Shown piece after piece: positions 28,941 through 37,779 of a stretch of 52,269 nucleotides of DNA. The translations under genes and the position numbers were made by a program. Positions within the stretch are counted from its first letter, which is position 1, and every line of letters starts with the position of its first letter. This stretch comes from Acidobacteriota bacterium (GTDB lineage Bacteria > Acidobacteriota > DATKUA01 > JAFGBY01): contig JAFGBY010000112.1 of assembly GCA_016932915.1 (NCBI GenBank), forward strand, positions 1 through 52,269. The letters run 5' to 3'. The notes under the pieces were generated by a model. That model was not told the origin of the DNA. It was given only the letters and a program-made list of their open reading frames with translations, and did not search any database.

Positions 28941-31900
28941 TTATTTTCCGGTTTTTACTTGTTCTTTTTCGTTTTTTTTGTTGAAAATTTCATACATCAC
29001 AGGGATTAAGAATATCGTCAGTATTGTACCGATAGATTCACCACCGATTATAACCCATGCCAGCGGCCTGTAGATTTCGGATCCTTCTCCCGGGATTATC
29101 GCCATCGGCAGCAGGCCGAATACAGTTGTAACCGTAGTCATGAGGATCGGCCGGAGCCTCTGCAAGCCGGCAGTGATGATCGATTCTCTTAATGCCATAC
29201 CTTCGTCGCGGAGCTGGTTGATACGGTCTACTTTCACAATCGCATCGTTGACGATTATCCCTGTGAGAACTATAAAACCTATGATTGAGATGATATTCAT
29301 GCTCTGAGAAAAAATGAGCAGTGTAAATACTGTCCCGATAAATCCGAGCGGGATTGTGCAGATGATGATAAAAGGATTCTTAAGCGATTCGAATTGCGCT
29401 GCGATTATCATGTAGATCAGGAATGCCGAGAGCAGTAACGCCAGAGAGAGAGACTTGAAGGAATCCTTCATCTCCTCATATTCTCCTGATACATTGATGT
29501 TCACATCATCCGGGAGGTCTATTTTAGTTCTGATCCGGCTTATGAATGCCCGTGCCTTGTTCAGTGAACCGGTCAGATCCATGCTGATTTCGATAAAGGG
29601 TTTGCTTTCATCGCTATGAATAGCCGAAAGGTATTCATCTTCCTTAAAACTGCACAGGGATTCCAATGTGAATTTTCTTCCGGTTTTATCCGAATAAACG
29701 ATGTTTTTTAATTCAGTGATATTTTTATAATCCTCTAGTCCCGTTTTTAGGCGGATAGTTATCTTTTCTCCGACTTTTTTAATACTCAGTGGCACTTCGC
29801 CCTGGAGGTTACTTACAATAAAATTGGAAATATCATTTTTATCCAATCCATTGATGAAGATGATATCCTCTTTGAATTCAGCTTTCAGGATTTTTTCCGT
29901 TTCGTAATTTGTGATTTCAGGATTTTCAAAAAGCCCGGTTTCATTTTTTAATGTTGTGAGCACTTTCAGTGCTGCCTTATATGCTTCATCAGTGTCATGT
30001 GCATATACTTTAATGGAAAACCTGCTTTTCAGTATCATAATAAGTTGTTCAAGGATGGAGTATTCGGGCTCGATTGTGTAGCTGAAACCTTCCAGGTGTT
30101 TTATCTCTTTCAGTAATACAGGTAAATCATCTACTGTATAACCTTTTACTAGCTGGATTTTAAAGATAAGGTTTTTTCCGCTTTCGGAGTTTTTGTCCAT
30201 CACGGTGAAGATGTTTTTTACGGCTTTCGAATTCTGGAAATCTTTCTCTATTTTTGCTGCTTCCGATTCGATTTTTTCGGCTACCAGGTTATCCGGCAAG
30301 TTCAGTACTATTCTGTATATACCGGTATCTGTCTCAGGAATGAGCCTTGTTTCCATATTGAAGGTGATGAACAGTGCAGCCAGGAAGAGTCCCAATATAG
30401 TCAGTAAAACAACAGATTTTTTCTCCAGCGCTTTTATTTCAAGGTTATGATAGAGGTCTTCAATTTTCTTATAAAAATCCTGGAATCCATTTCCTGCGGC
30501 AGAAAAAAGAGAGGAAAGCAATGATATTATTTTCTTAACCGGTGGGATGATTATCTGTACGATAAAATCCGTGATGGACTCAAGGATGAAGAATATGAAT
30601 AATAGGAATATTTTTATAATTTCGGAGAAAATGTAAAACGCGGTATGCAATAGGAAAATGATTACAATATAAATTTTCCATATTTTAAAATTATGAAAAC
30701 GGCCGGTTATTTGCTTCCAGGAATCTGCTTTAAAAAGGCTGATAGATTCGGCGTACCTTTTCCACTGTTCCTTGAATCCGAACTTGTCTTTTTTATCCGA
30801 AGTTCGTTTGGACATCAGTTTCATTGAAAGGAGTGGGATAATTGTCAGGGAAGTGAGCAAGGAGATCAGGAGTGCGAAAGTTATAGAAATTGCTTGATCC
30901 CTGAAGAGTGCAGCTGCGACTCCCCTCACATATACTATCGGCAGGAATACAGCGACTGTAGTTAAAGTAGATGCTGTAATAGCCATACCTATTTCCGAAG
31001 TTCCTTTGAAAGCAGCATCGTATGCCTTTGTTTTACCTGTTTTATACCGGAAGATATTTTCAATTGTAATAATGGCATTATCGACAAGCATACCTACAGC
31101 AAGGGCCAGCCCTCCAAGAGTCATCAGGTTTATATTTACTCCTGCCAGGTAAAATGCCGTAAACGTGCCGATGATCGATACTGGAATAGAAATACCTATA
31201 ATCAGTGATACCCTGAAGTTATTGAGGAACAGGAAAAGTACAATAAATGCAAGGATGCCGCCTATTATAAGCGACTGGATAACCGAATTGATTGCTCCTG
31301 AGATAAAATCATCTTGCCTGTTGATGATCTCCACATTAAAATTCGGGTAGGTTTTATTAAGCTCTTCAACAACCGTTTCAGCTTCTTTTGAAACCAGCAT
31401 AGTATTGCGGCCGTATTCCTTGTAGATATCAATCGAGATTATTTCCTTGCCGTTCCATCTTGAAAAATTATTCAGTTTTACAATGCGTTCCTGTATGTCT
31501 GCGATATTCGATAGGGGTACAATCAAACCGTTTTCAAGTTTTATTTCGAGAGCTTTTAAATCAGATATATCCTGCAATGTCCATTCAATAATGATGGAAT
31601 AACGGTATTCTCCTTTTTTAATTGTTCCGCTTGACCTGGTTTCAAGCCGCTTAATTATGCTGCTTATTTCATTTGGTTTAATGTTGTACAGCTCCACCAT
31701 TTCCGGTATAAGGCTGATCTGTATTTCTTTTCTCCCGATGCTGTTCACCTCAGCCGAAGCTATCCCTCTTTGCTGTTCAAGCCGTGGTTTGATTATGAAT
31801 CTTGCGGTATCTTGAAGTTCAGCCAGTGAACTCGTAGTTGAAGAGACACTGAGAGTCATTATTGGGCTTGTTGCAGGATTTAACGGAGTGATTATCGGCG

Positions 31901-32273
31901 TTTCTGCTTTTTCAGGAAATCTATCGATGACCTTGTCGACTTCCTCCCGGATATTGAGGACGGCGTATTTTATATCGGCGCCCCAGTGAAAATTGACAGT
32001 GACTGTTGATAGTTCTTTCTCGGAAATCGAACTGATTCTCCTGATATTCGGTATACTTTTCAACCCTGATACAAGGATGGTAGATATTTCTTCTTCAACG
32101 TCACTGGCGGAAGCATCCGGGTATTCGGTTGTTATTGTAACAGTCGGAAATTCGATATCAGGAAGCAGGTCAATTGAAAGCTCCTTGTAAGAAGCAAAGC
32201 CGAAAATAATAATTGCCGAAACCAGCATAAGCGTGGTCACCGGCCTGTTCAGTGAAAATTGAGTGACCTTCAT
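28941..32273 (-). CDS. RND efflux permease, first of a pair, with an insertion between TM6 and TM7
   Basis: A 1110-residue RND permease, about 80 longer than most. The N-terminal FSLNRPVTTLMLV, TM4 VGMLVDNAIITIEN and late TM10 GIIVNDAIVKVDR regions fit the family. The TM6-TM7 linker (about residues 488-616) is roughly 130 residues instead of about 40. It contains two strongly hydrophobic stretches at about 530-577, possibly extra membrane or re-entrant helices. There is no strong ribosome site before the ATG. First in a three-gene operon with the second permease and the adaptor. Confidence 0.92.
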   Translation of the reverse strand: MKVTQFSLNRPVTTLMLVSAIIIFGFASYKELSIDLLPDIEFPTVTITTEYPDASASDVEEEISTILVSGLKSIPNIRRISSISEKELSTVTVNFHWGADIKYAVLNIREEVDKVIDRFPEKAETPIITPLNPATSPIMTLSVSSTTSSLAELQDTARFIIKPRLEQQRGIASAEVNSIGRKEIQISLIPEMVELYNIKPNEISSIIKRLETRSSGTIKKGEYRYSIIIEWTLQDISDLKALEIKLENGLIVPLSNIADIQERIVKLNNFSRWNGKEIISIDIYKEYGRNTMLVSKEAETVVEELNKTYPNFNVEIINRQDDFISGAINSVIQSLIIGGILAFIVLFLFLNNFRVSLIIGISIPVSIIGTFTAFYLAGVNINLMTLGGLALAVGMLVDNAIITIENIFRYKTGKTKAYDAAFKGTSEIGMAITASTLTTVAVFLPIVYVRGVAAALFRDQAISITFALLISLLTSLTIIPLLSMKLMSKRTSDKKDKFGFKEQWKRYAESISLFKADSWKQITGRFHNFKIWKIYIVIIFLLHTAFYIFSEIIKIFLLFIFFILESITDFIVQIIIPPVKKIISLLSSLFSAAGNGFQDFYKKIEDLYHNLEIKALEKKSVVLLTILGLFLAALFITFNMETRLIPETDTGIYRIVLNLPDNLVAEKIESEAAKIEKDFQNSKAVKNIFTVMDKNSESGKNLIFKIQLVKGYTVDDLPVLLKEIKHLEGFSYTIEPEYSILEQLIMILKSRFSIKVYAHDTDEAYKAALKVLTTLKNETGLFENPEITNYETEKILKAEFKEDIIFINGLDKNDISNFIVSNLQGEVPLSIKKVGEKITIRLKTGLEDYKNITELKNIVYSDKTGRKFTLESLCSFKEDEYLSAIHSDESKPFIEISMDLTGSLNKARAFISRIRTKIDLPDDVNINVSGEYEEMKDSFKSLSLALLLSAFLIYMIIAAQFESLKNPFIIICTIPLGFIGTVFTLLIFSQSMNIISIIGFIVLTGIIVNDAIVKVDRINQLRDEGMALRESIITAGLQRLRPILMTTVTTVFGLLPMAIIPGEGSEIYRPLAWVIIGGESIGTILTIFLIPVMYEIFNKKNEKEQVKTGK

Positions 32274-32339
32274 ACTTATAATACCATTAAATAATTTACG
32301 TTACTTTATCACATTCGGTTATATTGACAAGGAGTATCT

Positions 32340-32368
32340 TTTACATTTCCTCTTGTGGATATTTTAAA
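32340..32368 (+). promoter_or_regulatory. weak candidate promoter for the peroxiredoxin gene
   Basis: TTTACA and TTTAAA are separated by 17 nt in the 182-base divergent gap before the peroxiredoxin gene. A perfect TTGACA at 32324-32329 has no partner -10. Confidence 0.25.
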
Positions 32369-32455
32369 TAACGTATTAAATAGTTACTGCTCAATGGAAT
32401 ACGTATGATGTCCTTCCGTAAGTTACATGTGAACATTCAGAATGAAGGAGAATAA

Positions 32456-32932
32456 ATGAGCAATCTTCCTAATGAATTATTGAAACCAGGGACCGAGGCG
32501 CCCGATTTCTGCCTGCCGTCTACACCGGATCAGAAAGTATCACTTAGCGAGTTTCGTGGAAAACCAGTTGTGCTAGCTTTTTACCCGGCAGATTGGAGTC
32601 CTGTATGCGGCGACCAGATGTCTTTATATAACGAAATCTTCAGTGAGTTTAAAGAATTTGACGCGCAGATAATCGGTATATCCGTAGATAATATCTGGAG
32701 TCATCTCGCATTCAGTAAACATAACAAACTCAAGTTTTCGATATTGTCGGATTTTGAGCCAAAAGGCCAGACAGCGAAGGAATACGGCGCTTATCGTGAA
32801 AAAGATGGCGTAACCGAAAGGGCATTATTTGTTATCGATAAAAATGGAATCATCAGATGGAGTTATCTCTCTCCCGTCGGTGTGAATCCCGGCGCAGATG
32901 GTATCCTTGAAGCGTTGGAAAATCTCGAATAA
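32456..32932 (+). CDS. peroxiredoxin (AhpC/TSA family), 1-Cys-like
   Basis: A 158-residue cytoplasmic thiol peroxidase that reduces hydroperoxides. The active site is PADWSPVC with the peroxidatic cysteine at 51, matching PxxxS/TxxC. The only other cysteine is Cys19 and none lies in the C-terminal half, so the usual resolving cysteine is absent and an outside thiol is likely needed. AAGGAG precedes the ATG. The stop overlaps the next start by one base (TAATG), so the CxxC protein downstream is translationally coupled and is a natural candidate for the reductant. Confidence 0.93.
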   Translation: MSNLPNELLKPGTEAPDFCLPSTPDQKVSLSEFRGKPVVLAFYPADWSPVCGDQMSLYNEIFSEFKEFDAQIIGISVDNIWSHLAFSKHNKLKFSILSDFEPKGQTAKEYGAYREKDGVTERALFVIDKNGIIRWSYLSPVGVNPGADGILEALENLE

Positions 32933-33465
32933 TGAGTGTTAAAAAAGGATTATCTCTGCCTGTCGGGGAAAGAGACTGGGTAACGGGGCCGGAAAACGCC
33001 AGGATTACTCTTGTCGAGTACGGCGATTTCGAATGTCCTCAGTGCGGAAAAGCATATCCAGCAGTTAAAGAACTGCTTGCTGATTTCCCAGAAGATGTTC
33101 GACTGGTATTCCGGCATTTCCCATTGAAAACGATCCATGACAATGCTGAGAATGCAGCGCTGGCAGCTGAAGCTGCCGGGCACCAGGGAAAATTCTGGGA
33201 AATGCACAGTATGTTGTTTGAAAACAGATTTAACCTGGAACCGGATGATCTTTTTTCGTATGGTACACAGCTTGGTCTGGATAGTGTGATGTTTGAGCAG
33301 GATATTCTTGAAAAGACTTATTCCAAGAAAGTTACTGAGGATTTCCGTAGCGGTGTGCGAAGCGGCGTCAACGGTACCCCAACATTTTTTATCAATGGAG
33401 ACAGGTATAACGGCCTGTTCTATAAATGGGATTTAAGCGAGGCAATTAAGAAATATCTCAAGTAA
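32932..33465 (+). CDS. DsbA-family thioredoxin-fold oxidoreductase, no signal peptide
   Basis: A 177-residue thioredoxin-fold protein with a helical insertion like DsbA. Active site CPQC (Cys35, Cys38) follows VEYGDFE; the cis-proline is Pro150 in NGTPTFFING. There is no signal peptide, so it should act in the cytoplasm, unlike true DsbA. It belongs to the thioredoxin_4/DsbA-like group that includes proteins annotated as DSBA oxidoreductases or NhaA-associated domains. Coupled to the peroxiredoxin gene by TAATG. Likely role: thiol-disulfide exchange with its neighbour (inference). Confidence 0.9.
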   Translation: MSVKKGLSLPVGERDWVTGPENARITLVEYGDFECPQCGKAYPAVKELLADFPEDVRLVFRHFPLKTIHDNAENAALAAEAAGHQGKFWEMHSMLFENRFNLEPDDLFSYGTQLGLDSVMFEQDILEKTYSKKVTEDFRSGVRSGVNGTPTFFINGDRYNGLFYKWDLSEAIKKYLK

Positions 33466-33489
33466 TATATTAAATTGAAACATATTATC

Positions 33490-33520
33490 GGAGCAAGTGG
33501 TCTTCGACACATCCTGCTCC
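33490..33520. repeat. hairpin-forming inverted repeat after the thioredoxin-fold gene
   Basis: GGAGCA and TGCTCC arms enclose a smaller GTG/CAC pair. It lies 24 bases after the stop and may help end the transcript. No T-run. Confidence 0.3.
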
Positions 33521-33537
33521 TGCCAATGAAAAAATCA

Positions 33538-33560
33538 GGGCGTGATAACATATCACGCCC
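33538..33560. repeat. perfect 10-3-10 inverted repeat
   Basis: GGGCGTGATA-ACA-TATCACGCCC: a perfect GC-rich stem with a three-base loop, 72 bases after the stop of the thioredoxin-fold gene. It may be a U-tail-less terminator or part of a mobile palindromic element. Confidence 0.55.
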
Positions 33561-33571
33561 GACAGAACAAT

Positions 33572-33659
33572 CGTCATTCCGGCGGTAAAACAGAAACGGA
33601 AATTTATACCGTGATGTCCATATTTGATTACTGATCATCCAGCAAAGAAGCCGGAATCC
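33572..33659. repeat. possible small palindromic element (MITE/REP-like)
   Basis: CGTCATTCCGGC at the left end and GCCGGAATCC at the right end form inverted arms around about 66 unrelated bases. The ends have the form of a common bacterial dispersed repeat (GTCATTCC...GGAATCC). It lies in the gene-free stretch 33466-33847 and encodes nothing recognisable. Confidence 0.45.
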
Positions 33660-33726
33660 TTAACTCAGTACTGAAAGTGTGTTATTTAGTTTTTCTTATT
33701 AATAAATTTCAGAATTAGTAATACAA

Positions 33727-33751
33727 GGATTTCCGCTTTCGCGGAAATGAC
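33727..33751. repeat. REP-like hairpin
   Basis: ATTTCCGC-TTTC-GCGGAAAT is a perfect 8-bp stem with a tetraloop, flanked by GG and GAC, followed by CTACC and six T. The sequence resembles a degenerate copy of the widespread palindromic repeat with GGATTCCCGC and GCGGGAATGAC arms. It could also work as a terminator reading rightward. Confidence 0.5.
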
Positions 33752-33847
33752 TACCTTTTTTATTATATCCTATGGAGCAATCCAGTAGAAAAATTTTGCT
33801 TATAATTATAAATATCGTATCTTGTTAACTCGTTTTTGGAGAAAAAG

Positions 33848-34417
33848 ATGTCATTGATTGAAATTATCGCGCTGGCCGGAGCACTTGCGGTAGATGCTTT
33901 CTCAGTAGGCGCTGCGGTCGGTATAATACATAATACCCGAAGAGAGATATTGCGGCTTTCTTTCCATTTTGGCCTTTTTCAATCACTGATGACTGTAATA
34001 GGATATCTTGCAGGGTCATTGCTGATTGTCTATATATCCGATTATGACCATTGGATTATCTTTAGTATCCTCGCTTTCCTGGGATTCAGATTTATTGCCA
34101 CAGGCCTTAAACACAAAGATGATGTGAAACCTGAAAATTCGGTTAACCTTACAAAAGGTATTACAATGATAGCGCTGTCTCTTTCTGTGAGTATCGATGC
34201 GCTTGGCGCCGGGATTGGGTTGAGAGTAATCGATGTTAATGTGCGTCTTGCAGTCGCCTTGATCGGGATTGTATCTTTAATTGCCACTGCAATAGCCATG
34301 AATCTTGCCAGGAAGATTTCACCAAGGAGCAGATCAATGGCTATAATTATTGCCGGTATCGTACTCAGTATCCTTGGATTGAAAATTCTGATCGAACATC
34401 TTTGCGGTTTTTGCTAG
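33848..34417 (+). CDS. mntP: MntP-like manganese efflux pump
   Basis: A 189-residue inner-membrane protein of the MntP/YebN (DUF204) family, which exports Mn2+. Six helices are arranged as two homologous halves, each with an acidic signature: AVDAFSVGAAVG (about residues 14-25) and SVSIDALGAGIG near residues 115-126. I chose ATG 33848 because GGAG lies 6 nt upstream; an in-frame TTG at 33836 overlaps that site. A TATAAT at 33801-33806 lacks a good -35. No Mn riboswitch (yybP-ykoY) is evident upstream. Confidence 0.92.
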   Translation: MSLIEIIALAGALAVDAFSVGAAVGIIHNTRREILRLSFHFGLFQSLMTVIGYLAGSLLIVYISDYDHWIIFSILAFLGFRFIATGLKHKDDVKPENSVNLTKGITMIALSLSVSIDALGAGIGLRVIDVNVRLAVALIGIVSLIATAIAMNLARKISPRSRSMAIIIAGIVLSILGLKILIEHLCGFC

Positions 34418-34425
34418 ATAAAAAA

Positions 34426-34453
34426 ACCGCCCGATTATTTTAAATCGAGCGGT
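34426..34453 (-). terminator. intrinsic terminator of the Tricorn-like gene, maybe bidirectional
   Basis: An 11-bp stem with one mismatch (ACCGCTCGATT and AATCGGGCGGT on the minus strand, 6-nt loop) is followed on the minus strand by seven T. On the plus strand it also lies just after the mntP stop, preceded by A-rich sequence, so it can serve both convergent genes. Confidence 0.75.
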
Positions 34454-34494
34454 ATCAGTGAAAATATAAAAAGGCTTCTGTTGCCCTTCCTTAT

Positions 34495-37400
34495 TTACTT
34501 TATTTTAATTGGATCAGCCGGTTTAGGTGGTAGTTTAACTGGCTCTTCCTGGATCTTCTTCATGATGATTTCGATTGCTTTATCCATCTGAGGATCCCTG
34601 TTTTTAACCTGGTCTACCGGGTCAGTGTCGATGATTATATCAGGTGTCACTCCTGTATTTTCCATCCACCATTCACCTTTCAGGTTGTATGATCCGGTTT
34701 GAGGTACGATTTCATAACCTCCATCCATCAACGGGTGAACCTGGTAATAACCTACAACTCCTCCCCATGTCCTGGTGCCGATGACCGGCCCAAGTTTATA
34801 CTGCTGGAAGAAATTGGGGAAGTTATCCCCGTCCGATGCAGCGTAAAGGTTAGTGAGCATTACAAGGTGCCCTGCGAATGCTGCATTCGGATAAGTTCCT
34901 CCACCGAAGAGGCGATTGTAGCGCATACCCACTACGATTCTTCTCAATCTCTCGAGAATCATCTGGCTTACGAATCCGCCGCCGTTGTAACGGTCATCAA
35001 CGATTATTCCTTCCTTGTCAATCTGGGCATACCATGTTTTTACAAACTGGTTGAGGCCATGGCCTCCCATGTCGGGAACATGTACGTATCCGATCCTGCC
35101 GTTTGTCTTTTTCTGAACATAATCGTAGTTTTCCTGTACCCAGGTGAGGTAGGCGATTTCGCCTTCATCCGCGATAGGTTTAACGCTCACTGTCCATGCG
35201 CCTTTTTCTTCCGGCTTGTCGTTCAGTTTAAGTACAACTATTGTTTTTAGTGTCTTTTGCAGAAGGCGATAGGGATTTTCCGGGTATTTCAGCTTTTTGC
35301 CATTAATTTCAAGGATGTAATCACCCGCTTTTGCTTTCACCCCTACTTCTACAAGAGGAGATCTTGCTGCATCGTTCCAGTTTTCGCCTTTGTAGATTTT
35401 TACTATTTTGTAGTAACCATTTTCGCCAACTTCAAATTCCGCTCCCAGCAGCCCAACGTCCGCTGTCTGGAGTTCGGGCAGGTCACCACCGCCTGTATAA
35501 GAGTGGCTTGTACAGAGTTCACCGATGGTTTCACCAATCAGGTAAGTCAGGTCACGCCTGTGCGACAGCTGGCCTACCAGGGTAGAATATCTTTTAAAGA
35601 TACCATCCCAGTCAACTCCATGCAGATTGGAGATATAGTATGTTGCTTTAGGTAATCTCCAAGCTTCAGTGAAAATCTGTTTCCATTCTGTTATTGGGTC
35701 TACAAGGGTTTCCAGCCCGGAGATATCAACAAGGCCTTCACCGGTATTGATTTTATCAGTTTTTGCTGGGGCAATGCCCATTGTCGTTCCCTTTTGCCAG
35801 AGGATATTTTTCCCATCCGGTGAAAGACCATAATTTCTTATTCCTTCAAGGATAAGTGTTTCTTTTTTCTTCTCCAGATCGAACGCATAGAGATTGCGAG
35901 CATTATTCTCTGCCTTGATATAGTAGAGAATACCAGGGATCGCGCTGAGGCCGAATACCTGGCTAGGAGTGACCGGCAATGCAGCTACCCTCATGCCAAG
36001 GTTTTTAATATCTATCTTGATATCCTTGATTTCCTTTTTATCTGCATCTTTCTTGTCGTCTTTCTTTTCATTCTTGAGTACCACTTCGTCGCTCTCAGGT
36101 TTGAATAGAGAATCGGAACCATCAGAAAGAGTAGCGACATAAACTCGATCTAAATTGTCATAATGGAAATTGGATTCAAAATTGCTGAACTGAGGGCTGA
36201 AATCTCTTGAAGAGATAAAGAAGAGGTATTTACCATCGATATCGAATACCGGTTCTGTTTCGTTTGTTGCCCGGCTGGTAACCTGATGGATTATAGCATC
36301 TTCCAGGTTATAAAGGTAAATCGATGAGAAAACCTGATCATGTTGTTTGCTGTACGTGAGCCATTTACTGTCCGGGGACCACATATAGTCCCTTATACGT
36401 CCGACTTCAGCAGTATCGACTTTGGTTATCTTCTTAGTTTTTACATCGATGTAATAGAAGTCGTGCATCTCACCCCAGAAAGCGATTTTGTTTCCATCCG
36501 GTGACCAGGAAGGATTCCTTAGAATCTGGTCTCCACCGGATGTCAACTGTGTTGTCGATTCACCCATGGCATCGGTTATATAGAGTTCTTCTTTTCCGGT
36601 TTTATCTGAGATATAAGCGATCCATTTTCCATCCGGGCTCCAGTTCACGTCCCTTTCCCTTGCTCCTGTGCTTTCTGAAAGGTTGCGGGTGTTGCCTTTT
36701 TCTGCTGGAACTGTAAACAGCTCACCACGCGCCGTGAGTGCTACTCTTTTTGCTCCAGGAGCGAGAGATGAAGAATCAACTCTGGACGCTAGTTTCATGT
36801 AATAAGGCCTGAGGCTTGCCCTGTCGTACTTGATATTGAATGTGAGTGGCGCAATTTTTTCATCAGAATAAGCCATTTTGTAAAGTTTCCCGCCCATCTC
36901 AAAGATAATGGCATCCGGCCCATGGCCAGGCCACTTAATATCCCAGTCTTTATAATCGGTAACCTGGGTAATCTCCTTGGATGTGGTGTTGTATTTATAG
37001 AGGTTGGATTTTCCAGTTTTATCCGCCACGAAATAGATATTATCCCCATGCCATATCGGATGATGTTCTGTGCCTATCCAATCGGTTATTTTTTCAATTT
37101 TGTCTACATTATAATCATAAATCCAGATATTCTGGGCCATTCCGCCTTTATATCTTTTCCAGGTACGGAAATCACGGTATACACGGTTAAGTGCAATCTT
37201 TTTCCCATCTGGAGAGAAAGACATCGAACCGCCTTCCGCAAATGGCATCGGCTCAGGAAATCCGCCGTTAATGCTTATTTTATATAACCTACCGACAAAC
37301 GCATCCCAGAAACCTTTAAAACCACGGAAAATTATATATTTCCCGTCCGGGGTCCAATCCATGACATGTTTGTCATACCCGAATCTGTCCGGCAGCTCAG

Positions 37401-37728
37401 TTGTGGGGTAGTAGGTCAATTGTTTGGGTTCTCCACCATCCACAGGGATCAGATATACCTGCCAGTACCCGTCGTACTGACCGGTAAAAGCGATCCATTT
37501 CCCATCTGGCGAGAATTTAGGAAAGTACTCCACGCCCGGGTGGGATGTAAGCCTTTTAATGTTTGTACCATCTACATTTGCAGTCCAGATATCCCCGGCG
37601 TATGAAAATGCGACTGTATCTTTATAGATATCAGGATACCTGAGCATAAGTGTCTCATTTTCCGCTGTAGCATAAAGCGGCAGCAGCAGAGATACTAAAA
37701 GAATCAGAAAAAGTTTTTTCTTTAACAT
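34495..37728 (-). CDS. Tricorn-type protease homolog, exported
   Basis: A 1077-residue serine protease of peptidase family S41B. A signal peptide (cleavage near ATA-EN, residues 20-24) implies a periplasmic location, unlike archaeal cytosolic Tricorn. The N-terminal half is two beta-propellers built from repeats such as SPDGKWIAF and SPDGNKIAF. A lysine-rich linker (about 550-570) follows, then the C1 domain, a PDZ domain and the C-terminal peptidase core. The catalytic residues fall at the Thermoplasma positions or 4 residues off: His742 (SHSYTGGGD), Ser965-Asp966 (ASDGDNFPNF) and Glu1023 (MENTGVTPD). AGGAGG precedes ATG. It probably trims peptides or clears misfolded envelope proteins. Monocistronic by spacing and its terminator. 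Confidence 0.94.
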   Translation of the reverse strand: MLKKKLFLILLVSLLLPLYATAENETLMLRYPDIYKDTVAFSYAGDIWTANVDGTNIKRLTSHPGVEYFPKFSPDGKWIAFTGQYDGYWQVYLIPVDGGEPKQLTYYPTTELPDRFGYDKHVMDWTPDGKYIIFRGFKGFWDAFVGRLYKISINGGFPEPMPFAEGGSMSFSPDGKKIALNRVYRDFRTWKRYKGGMAQNIWIYDYNVDKIEKITDWIGTEHHPIWHGDNIYFVADKTGKSNLYKYNTTSKEITQVTDYKDWDIKWPGHGPDAIIFEMGGKLYKMAYSDEKIAPLTFNIKYDRASLRPYYMKLASRVDSSSLAPGAKRVALTARGELFTVPAEKGNTRNLSESTGARERDVNWSPDGKWIAYISDKTGKEELYITDAMGESTTQLTSGGDQILRNPSWSPDGNKIAFWGEMHDFYYIDVKTKKITKVDTAEVGRIRDYMWSPDSKWLTYSKQHDQVFSSIYLYNLEDAIIHQVTSRATNETEPVFDIDGKYLFFISSRDFSPQFSNFESNFHYDNLDRVYVATLSDGSDSLFKPESDEVVLKNEKKDDKKDADKKEIKDIKIDIKNLGMRVAALPVTPSQVFGLSAIPGILYYIKAENNARNLYAFDLEKKKETLILEGIRNYGLSPDGKNILWQKGTTMGIAPAKTDKINTGEGLVDISGLETLVDPITEWKQIFTEAWRLPKATYYISNLHGVDWDGIFKRYSTLVGQLSHRRDLTYLIGETIGELCTSHSYTGGGDLPELQTADVGLLGAEFEVGENGYYKIVKIYKGENWNDAARSPLVEVGVKAKAGDYILEINGKKLKYPENPYRLLQKTLKTIVVLKLNDKPEEKGAWTVSVKPIADEGEIAYLTWVQENYDYVQKKTNGRIGYVHVPDMGGHGLNQFVKTWYAQIDKEGIIVDDRYNGGGFVSQMILERLRRIVVGMRYNRLFGGGTYPNAAFAGHLVMLTNLYAASDGDNFPNFFQQYKLGPVIGTRTWGGVVGYYQVHPLMDGGYEIVPQTGSYNLKGEWWMENTGVTPDIIIDTDPVDQVKNRDPQMDKAIEIIMKKIQEEPVKLPPKPADPIKIK

Positions 37729-37748
37729 CTTTCCTCCTATGATAAAAA

Positions 37749-37779
37749 ATTATACGAAGTTTCTGGTTATTCTATTCAA
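37749..37779 (-). promoter_or_regulatory. weak candidate promoter for the Tricorn-like gene
   Basis: On the minus strand, a perfect TATAAT (37749-37754) has TTGAAT 19 nt upstream, overlapping the end of the thyX gene. Confidence 0.25.

Noticed and set aside
34699-35250. 183-codon open frame on the plus strand
   Set aside because: It is opposite the well-supported Tricorn-like gene, and the protein has no recognisable features.
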